NCBI GenBank assembly: GCA_021770005.1
Contig: JAETRV010000010.1
Coordinates: forward strand, 1 to 64,000
DNA length: 64,000 bases
Source: Anaerotruncus sp.
Lineage (GTDB): Bacteria > Bacillota > Clostridia > Oscillospirales > Ruminococcaceae
Direction: 5' to 3'
Below are positions 31,763-39,384 of the stretch, piece by piece. The notes under the pieces were generated by a model that saw only the letters and a program-made list of their open reading frames with translations, made no database searches and was not told where the DNA came from. The translations under genes were made by a program, and so were the position numbers. Every line of letters begins with the position of its first letter. The stretch's first letter is position 1.

Positions 31763-32020
31763 TTACTGTGCAGGCGCGATCGAGACCTTTTTGCGGTCAC
31801 GGCCCATGCGCTCAAACTTGACAATACCGTCAGTGAGTGCAAACAGGGTATCGTCGGAACCTTTGCCGACATTGGTGCCCGGATGGATGTGGGTGCCTCT
31901 CTGCCGGACAAGGATGTTGCCCGCCAGAACGAACTGGCCATCCGCACGTTTTACGCCAAGCCGTTTGGATTCGGAATCGCGTCCGTTTTTGGTAGAGCCT
32001 ACGCCTTTCTTATGTGCCAT
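31763..32020 (-). CDS. rpmA: 50S ribosomal protein L27
   Basis: [31 protein letters not shown]. Confidence 0.98.
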   Translation of the reverse strand: MAHKKGVGSTKNGRDSESKRLGVKRADGQFVLAGNILVRQRGTHIHPGTNVGKGSDDTLFALTDGIVKFERMGRDRKKVSIAPAQ

Positions 32021-32053
32021 AAACTAACACCTCTGCTTTCTCAAATCACAAAA

Positions 32054-32365
32054 TTAAGCCTTAATCGACTGGATTTCCACTTTGGTATAGGGCTGTCTGT
32101 GGCCGAGCTTGCGGGCAGAACCCTTTTTCGGGCGGTAGGTGAAAACGGTCACCTTTTTGGACTTGCCGTTTTTGAGCACCTTGCCGGTGACAACCGCTCC
32201 GTCAACCGTCGGGGCGCCGACAACCATGCCATCCTCTTTCCCTACGACCAGAACCTGATCGAAATCAACCGTTGCGTCCACTTCGGCGTCGAGCTTCTCG
32301 ATAAAAACAACATCGCCTTCACAAACGCGATACTGCTTTCCGCCGGTGCAAATGACTGCGTACAT
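32054..32365 (-). CDS. rplU: 50S ribosomal protein L21
   Basis: [36 protein letters not shown]. Confidence 0.98.
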   Translation of the reverse strand: MYAVICTGGKQYRVCEGDVVFIEKLDAEVDATVDFDQVLVVGKEDGMVVGAPTVDGAVVTGKVLKNGKSKKVTVFTYRPKKGSARKLGHRQPYTKVEIQSIKA

Positions 32366-32448
32366 TCTGCTTCCTCATTTCTCTAAGACTCGCTGCAAAC
32401 AGGCGGCGCAAGGGCGCACTTTTGGCCTGACACACGCGGCATGGTTTA

Positions 32449-32476
32449 TTTTAGCATAACCCGGACGGGTTGTCAA
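32449..32476 (-). promoter_or_regulatory. sigma-A promoter for rplU
   Basis: Minus strand TTGACA-16 nt-TAAAAT with TGC extended -10. Confidence 0.6.
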
Positions 32477-32512
32477 GCAGGTAGCCTGCTGCGTGTTGCT
32501 CTTTGAAGCTGG

Positions 32513-32608
32513 CTATGGTAGAATAGCTGCAAAGCAGCTATTCTACGGGGTTATGGCCAGAACGATCCGCGGGCAGTCGCCCGCTCCCGTTCCGATGGGC
32601 GATTGTGA
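32513..32608 (+). repeat. Structured three-copy repeat, copy 3 (upstream of C_GCAxxG_C_C gene)
   Basis: GTAGAATAGCTGC aaa GCAGCTATTCTAC hairpin + GGGGTTATGGCCAGAACGATCCGCGGGCAGTCGCCCGCTCCCGTTCCGATGG. Confidence 0.75.
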
Positions 32609-32650
32609 TAAAATGCGTGCTGCGAACCGAAAGGATGGAGGGTGATATAG

Positions 32651-33070
32651 ATGAAAGACTATATAGCGAAGCGGGTACACGAATTGTACTGGGAACAAGA
32701 TGTAAATTGTGCGGTAGCCTCGCTGCTCTGTTTGGGTGAATGTTTCAAAATTCCCATTGAGCCGCAAACCATTTGTGCCGCAGCCGGACTGCATGGTGCG
32801 GGCGGATACAGGGCGCAATGTGGTCTGGTGGAAGGCGCGCTCATGTTTATCGGGATCTATCTTCATGCGCTGGGAAAAACAGAAGATGAAATTGTATCTG
32901 CTTGTTATCATTTTGCGGCTGCCTTCGACCGCACATTTGGCTCGTTAAGATGCTTGGAATTGCGTCCTTCAGGTTTTTCAGAAACCGATCCGCCGCATAT
33001 GTGCGAAGGTCTAACCTGCAATGGGATTGCATTTGCATACCAGTCTATTTTAAAGATGGAAAAGCAGTAG
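32651..33070 (+). CDS. C_GCAxxG_C_C family putative redox protein
   Basis: NCAVASLLCLGE..GAGGYRAQCGLVEGALMFIG Cys pattern. Confidence 0.75.
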   Translation: MKDYIAKRVHELYWEQDVNCAVASLLCLGECFKIPIEPQTICAAAGLHGAGGYRAQCGLVEGALMFIGIYLHALGKTEDEIVSACYHFAAAFDRTFGSLRCLELRPSGFSETDPPHMCEGLTCNGIAFAYQSILKMEKQ

Positions 33071-33181
33071 AGGAATTCCAGTTTATGAGAAGGTTACCCT
33101 CGTCGGGTAACCTTCTCTTTATATATTTGCATAAAATTTTGTAGATTGTGCAAAAAAATAGGGGGATTTTGAGGAATATTG

Positions 33182-33210
33182 TTGACAAGATTTGTCCAAT
33201 TTGATATTCT
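33182..33210 (+). promoter_or_regulatory. sigma-A promoter for Rrf2-family gene
   Basis: TTGACA-17 nt-TATTCT. Confidence 0.65.
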
Positions 33211-33232
33211 ATTAACAAAGGAGGGGCTGTAC

Positions 33233-33667
33233 TTGTTTATTACACGCGAGACCGACTATGCGCTGCGGATCCTCCGCGCGCTTGCGGACGGGAACCGCCG
33301 GAATCTATCACAGGTCTGCGAGCAGCAGATGGTCCCCTCCTCCTTCGCCTACAAGATCATCCGGAAGCTGGAAAAAGCGGGGTATCTTACGGTATCACGC
33401 GGCACCGGCGGAGGGTGTACGCTGACCGCCGACCTGCAAGCGCTGACCCTCTTTGACCTGCTCGGCGCGATGGGGGAGGACTGCCGGATCAATGCCTGTA
33501 TCGACCCGGCGTTCGACTGCTCATGGCGGAACCGGTATGGGGCCTGCCCCACCAACCACTGCCTCTGTGAAATTCAGAGGACGATCAACGCCGAGCTCCA
33601 ACGGCATACGCTCCATCAGCTATTGTTCAGCGATGAGGAGGGAAAGCCGGAGGGTGTTTCGGGATAA
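33233..33667 (+). CDS. Rrf2 family transcriptional regulator
   Basis: FITRETDYALRILRALADGNRRNLSQVCEQQMVPSSFAYKIIRKLEKAGYL; Cys-rich C-terminus; TTG start proposed. Confidence 0.88.
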   Translation: MFITRETDYALRILRALADGNRRNLSQVCEQQMVPSSFAYKIIRKLEKAGYLTVSRGTGGGCTLTADLQALTLFDLLGAMGEDCRINACIDPAFDCSWRNRYGACPTNHCLCEIQRTINAELQRHTLHQLLFSDEEGKPEGVSG

Positions 33668-33677
33668 GAAACAGGCG

Positions 33678-34201
33678 TTAAGGGCCTGTTCAGAATCTTT
33701 TGCAGGGGATATCTTTCTCTTGCAGAAAGCCCTTTCTTGCCGGGGTGGGGCCTACGGGGAGGGGTCGCCGATCCCTATCCCGCAAGACAGCCCGCAAGGG
33801 GCGTCGCGGCGGATGCCGCGCTTCGGGCTGAAAGCCCGAGAAGCCCCGAGGAGGACGCTTTGCGCCCGGAAGTTTGGTCTGGGGCTAAACTTCCAGCTGC
33901 CCCGCCCCCGCAATTTTTCAAGAAAAATTGCGTAAAGCTTTTGGCTAAGGGAAAAGAGAGGAGCTCCCCCCAGCTTGCCGGGGTGGGGCCTGCGGGGAGG
34001 GGTCGCTGACCCCTAGCCCGCAAGACAGCCCGCAAGGGGCGTCGCGGCGGATGCCGCGCTTCGGGCTGAAAGCCCGAGAAGCCCCGAGGAGGGCGCTTTG
34101 CGCCCGGAAGTTTGGTCTGGGGCCAAACTTCCAGCTGTCCCGCCCCCGCAATTGTTCGAGAAAATGGAGTAAAGCTTTCGATTTTGAATCGGCTCTTAAA
34201 A
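33678..34201 (+). repeat. Mosaic intergenic repeat family, copies F1/F2 in tandem (period about 238 bp)
   Basis: Left terminus ttaagggcctgttcagaatc, right terminus gattttgaatcggctcttaa; gccggggtggggcct...cccgcaa nearly identical twice (33739 and 33977). Confidence 0.8.
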
Positions 34202-34229
34202 GCTGTTCGATGATAAAGGAGGAATTTTT

Positions 34230-36113
34230 ATGAACCAGTGTTATGGATGCAACACCTGCCAAAGTGCGGATAAGCCGCTCGAAAGCTACATCCGTTCCCT
34301 GCCGATGCAAACCTCCCACCACCGGGTGGAGGACCAGTCGGTCAAATGCGGGTTCGGCCTGCAAGGGGTCTGCTGCCGGCTCTGCTCCAACGGTCCCTGC
34401 CGGATCACCCCGGATGCTGGCCGCGGCATCTGCGGCGCCACCGCCGACGTGATCGTCGCCCGCAATTTCCTGCGCGCAGTCGCGTCCGGGTCGGGCTGCT
34501 ACATCCATGTTGTGGAAAACACCGCGCTCAACCTCAAAAATACCGCCCTGGCCAAAGGGGTTATCAAAGGCGAAAAGGCACTTGCCCACCTCTGTGAGCT
34601 GTTTGGGATCGAGCAGGGGGACAAATATGAAAACGCGCTCGCAGTGGCGCAGAAGGTGCTTGACGACCTGTACAAGCCCGAATACCAGAAGATGGAGCTG
34701 GTCGAAAAGCTGGCATACGCTCCACGCTACAAAAAGTGGCGGGAATTAAATATTCTGCCGGGCGGTTCGAACGCAGAGATTGTCAAGGGTGTGGTAAAAT
34801 GCTCGACCAATCTGAACTCCGACCCGGTTGACATGCTGCTGACCTGTCTGAAGTTGGGCATCTCGACCGGACTTTACGGTTTGACCCTCACCAACCTGCT
34901 CAATGATGTGATGCTCGGCGAACCGGAGATCCGTCCTGCGCCGGTCGGGCTGGGCGTGATCGACCCCGATTACATCAACATCATGATTACCGGGCACCAG
35001 CACTCGACCTTCTCCTATTTGCAGGACCGCCTGATCGAACCGGATGTGGTCGAAAAAGCGAAAGCGGCGGGTGCGAAAGGCTTCAAACTGGTTGGGTGCA
35101 CCTGTGTCGGGCAGGATTTGCAGCTGCGCGGCGCACACTACACCGAGGTGTTCGACGGCCACGCGGGCAACAACTACACCTCCGAGGCGGTGCTCGCAAC
35201 CGGCGGGATCGACGCGGTGCTTTCCGAGTTCAACTGCACGCTGCCGGGTATCGAACCGATCTGTGACGAGCTCAAGATCAAACAGATCTGTCTGGACGAC
35301 GTTGCGAAGAAAGCGAACGCGGAGTACCGTCCGTTTGTCTTTGAGACCCGCAAGGAGGACAGCGACGCGATCATCGACGCGATTATCGAGGCATACAAGG
35401 CCCGCCGCGGCGTGGTACCGCTCAACCTGCTGCCCGAGCACGGCAACAAAAATACCATCACCGGTGTTTCGGAGGTTTCGCTCAAGCAGTTCCTCGGCGG
35501 GAACTGGAAGCCGCTCATTGATCTGATCGTGTCGGGCGACATCAAGGGGGTTGCCGGCGTGGTTGGCTGCTCCAACCTGACGTTTGGCGGTCATGATGTA
35601 CTTACCGTTGAGCTGACGAAAGAACTGATTAAACGGGATATTATCGTCCTGTCGGCGGGCTGCTCGTCGGGCGGGCTGGAAAACTGTGGCCTGATGACCC
35701 CCGAAGCCGCCGAACTTGCGGGCCCCAAGCTCCAAGCGGTCTGCAAAAAGCTGGGAATCCCGCCCGTGCTCAACTTCGGGCCCTGCCTCGCGATTGGACG
35801 GCTTGAGATCGTCGCGACCGAGCTGGCCCAGGCGATTGGCGTTGACCTGCCGCAGCTCCCACTGGTCCTCTCCGCGCCCCAGTGGCTGGAAGAGCAGGCG
35901 CTGGCGGACGGTGCGTTCGGGCTGGCGCTCGGCCTGCCGCTGCATCTGGGCGAGCCGCCGTTCATCACCGGCAGCAAGCTGGTGACCAAGGTGCTGACCG
36001 AGGATATGAAGTCCCTGACCGGCGGGCAGGTCGTGATTGATCCGGATGGGCAGTCGGCGGCCGAACGCCTGGAAAAGATCATTCTGGAAAAACGTGCCGG
36101 GCTGAATATATAA
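34230..36113 (+). CDS. CooS-family anaerobic CO dehydrogenase-like protein (divergent active site)
   Basis: CGFGLQGVCCRLCSNGPCRI..GICGATADVIVARNF B/D-cluster region; GHQHS, LVGCTCVG, FNCTLPG, VVGCSN, SAGCSSGG, NFGPC C-cluster ligands. Confidence 0.85.
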   Translation: MNQCYGCNTCQSADKPLESYIRSLPMQTSHHRVEDQSVKCGFGLQGVCCRLCSNGPCRITPDAGRGICGATADVIVARNFLRAVASGSGCYIHVVENTALNLKNTALAKGVIKGEKALAHLCELFGIEQGDKYENALAVAQKVLDDLYKPEYQKMELVEKLAYAPRYKKWRELNILPGGSNAEIVKGVVKCSTNLNSDPVDMLLTCLKLGISTGLYGLTLTNLLNDVMLGEPEIRPAPVGLGVIDPDYINIMITGHQHSTFSYLQDRLIEPDVVEKAKAAGAKGFKLVGCTCVGQDLQLRGAHYTEVFDGHAGNNYTSEAVLATGGIDAVLSEFNCTLPGIEPICDELKIKQICLDDVAKKANAEYRPFVFETRKEDSDAIIDAIIEAYKARRGVVPLNLLPEHGNKNTITGVSEVSLKQFLGGNWKPLIDLIVSGDIKGVAGVVGCSNLTFGGHDVLTVELTKELIKRDIIVLSAGCSSGGLENCGLMTPEAAELAGPKLQAVCKKLGIPPVLNFGPCLAIGRLEIVATELAQAIGVDLPQLPLVLSAPQWLEEQALADGAFGLALGLPLHLGEPPFITGSKLVTKVLTEDMKSLTGGQVVIDPDGQSAAERLEKIILEKRAGLNI

Positions 36114-36130
36114 AGGGGGTCGGCAGCATA

Positions 36131-36580
36131 ATGAAAAGGATTCTGATTGATGCGGACAAGTGCGATGGCTGCAAAAACTGTTCGATCGCCTGCATGAACG
36201 CCCACCGGACCGACGGCGGGGACAGCGTCTATACCCTTGACCTGAACGACCCGGCGAACGAAAGCCGCAACTTCATCCGGCTGGACGGGGACGGGCATTA
36301 TAAGCCGATCTTCTGCCGCCATTGTGATGTCCCGATGTGCGCGGGGAGCTGTATGAGCGGCGCGCTCCAGAAGGATCTGCAAACCGGGCTGGTCACCTAT
36401 GATGAGGATCGGTGCGGCTCCTGCTATATGTGCGTCATGAACTGCCCATACGGGGTGCCAAAGCCCGACCGGGTTTCCCGCACAAAGGTCATCAAATGCG
36501 ATTTCTGCAAAGACAAGGGCGGCGAGCCGAGCTGCGTCAAAGCCTGCCCGAAAAAAGCGATCTGGGTAGAGGAGGTATAA
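36131..36580 (+). CDS. CooF-like 4Fe-4S ferredoxin protein
   Basis: CDGCKNCSIACMNAH, CRHCDVPMCAGSC, CGSCYMCVMNCPYGVPK, CDFCKDKGGEPSCVKACP. Confidence 0.9.
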   Translation: MKRILIDADKCDGCKNCSIACMNAHRTDGGDSVYTLDLNDPANESRNFIRLDGDGHYKPIFCRHCDVPMCAGSCMSGALQKDLQTGLVTYDEDRCGSCYMCVMNCPYGVPKPDRVSRTKVIKCDFCKDKGGEPSCVKACPKKAIWVEEV

Positions 36581-36581
36581 G

Positions 36582-37817
36582 ATGCGGCATCTGATTATAG
36601 GCGCTTCCGCGGCGGGGATTACAGCGGCTAAAACCATCCGCCAGTGGGAGCCGGAGGATGAAATCACGGTGGTGTCGGCTGACACACAGGTGCATTCCCG
36701 CTGTATGCTCCATCATTTCCTGAGCGGCCACCGTACCGCCGAGGGGATCAACTTTGTGTCCGAGGATTTTTTTGAGAAAAACCACATCCGGTGGCTGAAG
36801 GGTGAGCGGGTGGACCGGGTGGACACCGCCGCCAATCTGGTGCACCTTGACTGCGGCGCCGAGGTCCCGTATGACCGCCTGCTGCTCGCTTCGGGCGCAA
36901 ACTATTTCATCCCGCCGCTCCCCAACTTCCGGGAGGCGAAAAACGTCTATGGGCTGCGCGATCTTTCGGATGCACAGAAGATCAGCAAGGCAGCGGAGGG
37001 CAGCAAACAATGCGTGATCGTCGGTTCGGGCCTGGTCGGGCTGGATGCCGCAAACGCCCTTTGTGAACGCGGGATCAGCTGTGCGATTGTCGAGATGGCC
37101 GACCGGATTTCCCCGCTTCAGCTCGACGCGATTGCTGCTAAACCCTATCAGAAGCTGTTCGAACAAGCGGGCTGCACCTTCTACCTCGCAGAAAAGGCCG
37201 CAGGTTCCGAGATCGACGCACAGGGCAATATCACATCCATTTCGCTCGAGAGCGGGACTGTCCTGCCTTGTGATTTCGTGGTGGTAGCGGCAGGGGTGCG
37301 CCCGGCGATCGGCTTCCTCGAGGGCAGCGGGATCAAGACCGGCCGCGCGGTTGAAGTGGACCGCTATCTGCGCACCAACGTTGAAAATGTGTGGGCGGCG
37401 GGCGATGTCGCCGGAATCACCGGCATCTGGCCTAACGCGATGGAGCAGGGCGAAACCGCCGCAAAGAATATGTGCGGCGCCCAAGTCCCCTATGAAAACA
37501 CCTACGGGATGAAAAATACCATGAACTTCTATGGCCTGACCACCCTTTCCCTCGGGATCAATACCCCACAGGAGGGGGACGAGGTGGTTGTCCGGGAGAG
37601 CCGGGAGAGCTATAAGCGTGCCATCCTGCGGGACGGCGTGGTCACCCATGTGATCCTTCAGGGCGATATCTCCAATTCCGGGTTCTGGCAGGAGCTGGTC
37701 AAGCATCATATCCCGGTGGGGCACCTGAAAAAATCGGTGTTCGACCTGAGCTACGCCGATTTTTACCAGTATGACCCCAAGCATGGCCTCTTCGAATGGA
37801 AGGTGCCACAGGCATAA
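36582..37817 (+). CDS. FAD/NAD(P)-dependent oxidoreductase
   Basis: MRHLIIGASAAGITAAKTIR, VIVGSGLVGLDAANAL, VWAAGDVAGI. Confidence 0.92.
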   Translation: MRHLIIGASAAGITAAKTIRQWEPEDEITVVSADTQVHSRCMLHHFLSGHRTAEGINFVSEDFFEKNHIRWLKGERVDRVDTAANLVHLDCGAEVPYDRLLLASGANYFIPPLPNFREAKNVYGLRDLSDAQKISKAAEGSKQCVIVGSGLVGLDAANALCERGISCAIVEMADRISPLQLDAIAAKPYQKLFEQAGCTFYLAEKAAGSEIDAQGNITSISLESGTVLPCDFVVVAAGVRPAIGFLEGSGIKTGRAVEVDRYLRTNVENVWAAGDVAGITGIWPNAMEQGETAAKNMCGAQVPYENTYGMKNTMNFYGLTTLSLGINTPQEGDEVVVRESRESYKRAILRDGVVTHVILQGDISNSGFWQELVKHHIPVGHLKKSVFDLSYADFYQYDPKHGLFEWKVPQA

Positions 37818-37827
37818 AAGCAGCATC

Positions 37828-37860
37828 AAAAACGGGCCCCTCATGCGGGGGCCCGTTTTT
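37828..37860 (+). terminator. Rho-independent terminator of cooS operon
   Basis: aaaaacgggcccctcatgcgggggcccgttttt. Confidence 0.85.
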
Positions 37861-37889
37861 CCTGTTCGGGACATGTTTCACATCTTTAA

Positions 37890-38022
37890 ATATAGGTGGC
37901 TTTTTGCAAGTGAAAAAGTCACCTCTCGCCGTCCATAGGCGACAATTCACCCGAAAAACTGCCGCCACAGCGGCAGTGAAAAAAATCGAGTAAAACTTTA
38001 GATCTTGAACAGGCTCTTAGAG
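37890..38022 (+). repeat. Mosaic intergenic repeat family, copy E
   Basis: gtggctttttgcaagtgaaaaagtcacctctcgccg..aaatcgagtaaaactttagatcttgaacaggctcttag. Confidence 0.65.
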
Positions 38023-38042
38023 ATGGGATAGGTTCTTGATCT

Positions 38043-39293
38043 TCACAGCTTTCGGGTGAAAATATCGCTCTCTTCGAGCAGGGCCTCCACAGTCTCGATC
38101 CCCAGCCGCCGCAGCAGTTCGATCACATAGGGGTTATCGATCGGGGTCGGAAACGCGGCTGCATCCCCATAAGCCGCGACGTTCTCCCGCCCCTGCTCGG
38201 TCGGAATCACACGCTTCGGCCCGCCGACACATCCGCCGGGGCACCCCATCCCTTCAAAAAAATTGGCATTGGAGGTCCCTTCGAGTACCTCCTGCATCAT
38301 CTGCCTGCATGAAGGAACCCCATCCGCACTGCGTACCCGCACCTCAACCTTGCGGTGTGGGTTCAGCCGCTCCACGGTTGATTTCACCGCCTCGCCCACT
38401 CCGCCCGCGTGTGCATAAATCCGGCCTGCGCGGGAGGAATGATCCTTCTCCTCGTCCGGCAGGGTGGAAGGGTCAATCCCGGCGGCAGTAAATACCTCCC
38501 GGATTTCCTCAAAGGTCAGCACATAATCCACCGCACCGGCGAGGTCAGGCTCGCGGGCTTCGGCTTTTTTGGCAAGGCAGGGACCGATAAAAACGGTGAG
38601 CGCATCCGGATGGAGGGCCTTTACTGCCCGTCCACAGGCGACCATCGGGGAAACTGACGGGGGCAGATGCGGGATAAGCTGGCTGTAAACCTTGCGGATC
38701 ATCCCGATCCAAAGCGGACAACAGCAGCTTGTGAGCTGGTAATCCCCCTCTTTGCGGATATTTTTATCAAATTCAAACGCCTCTTTCAGGGTGAGGATGT
38801 CGGCAAACAGGGCAACCTCCACCATGCCGTCGAAGCCGAGCTTTCGGAATGCGCTGCGCAGCATCCCGGGCGTGACCTGTGCACTGAACTGTCCGTGAAA
38901 CGCCGGAGCTACCAGCACATAGGCCAGCCCTTGATGGTTCCGGACCGCCTCAAGCGCGGCGACCACATCCTTTCCCGCTACAATTTTGTGCCCCCGGCAG
39001 GCCTCCACACAGGCGGTACATCCGGTACACCGGGTCATGTCGATTGCAATATGGCCGTTTCCGTCCGGAGCAGCCGCGTCAAACCCGCACGCCTCCACGC
39101 AAGCGGGGGTCCCGCCCGGACAGTCGCATTCCGCCAGCTTCCAGACGACCGGATATTTTTTCGGACTGAGCAGACAGTCAAGCTGTTTGGGGTCGTACTC
39201 CTCGCTTGCCTTAATCTGGCGCACCGCCTCGGGCAGGTTGCGCCGCACCGCTGCCGCCAGCAGCGTCTGGTAAAGCTCCTCAAAAGTTGCCAT
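38043..39293 (-). CDS. [FeFe] hydrogenase-like protein with reduced ferredoxin domain
   Basis: CTGCTACVEACRG, SCCCPLW, GPCLAKKAE, EGMGCPGGCVGGPK. Confidence 0.82.
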   Translation of the reverse strand: MATFEELYQTLLAAAVRRNLPEAVRQIKASEEYDPKQLDCLLSPKKYPVVWKLAECDCPGGTPACVEACGFDAAAPDGNGHIAIDMTRCTGCTACVEACRGHKIVAGKDVVAALEAVRNHQGLAYVLVAPAFHGQFSAQVTPGMLRSAFRKLGFDGMVEVALFADILTLKEAFEFDKNIRKEGDYQLTSCCCPLWIGMIRKVYSQLIPHLPPSVSPMVACGRAVKALHPDALTVFIGPCLAKKAEAREPDLAGAVDYVLTFEEIREVFTAAGIDPSTLPDEEKDHSSRAGRIYAHAGGVGEAVKSTVERLNPHRKVEVRVRSADGVPSCRQMMQEVLEGTSNANFFEGMGCPGGCVGGPKRVIPTEQGRENVAAYGDAAAFPTPIDNPYVIELLRRLGIETVEALLEESDIFTRKL

Positions 39294-39384
39294 AAAAACT
39301 CCCCTTCCGATATGGTCCATCTGAAAGATAGCGTAACCAGAAAGGGAATTTTTATGTGGGACGCCGGTTGATAAACGAGGGGGC

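Noticed and set aside
34746-35945. 399-aa antisense ORF opposite cooS
   Set aside because: Arises from GC-rich codon bias on the opposite strand; Arg/Gln/Val-rich translation without recognisable domains.
36537-37874. 445-aa antisense ORF across the FAD oxidoreductase
   Set aside because: Shadow ORF overlapping a well-supported CDS and its terminator.
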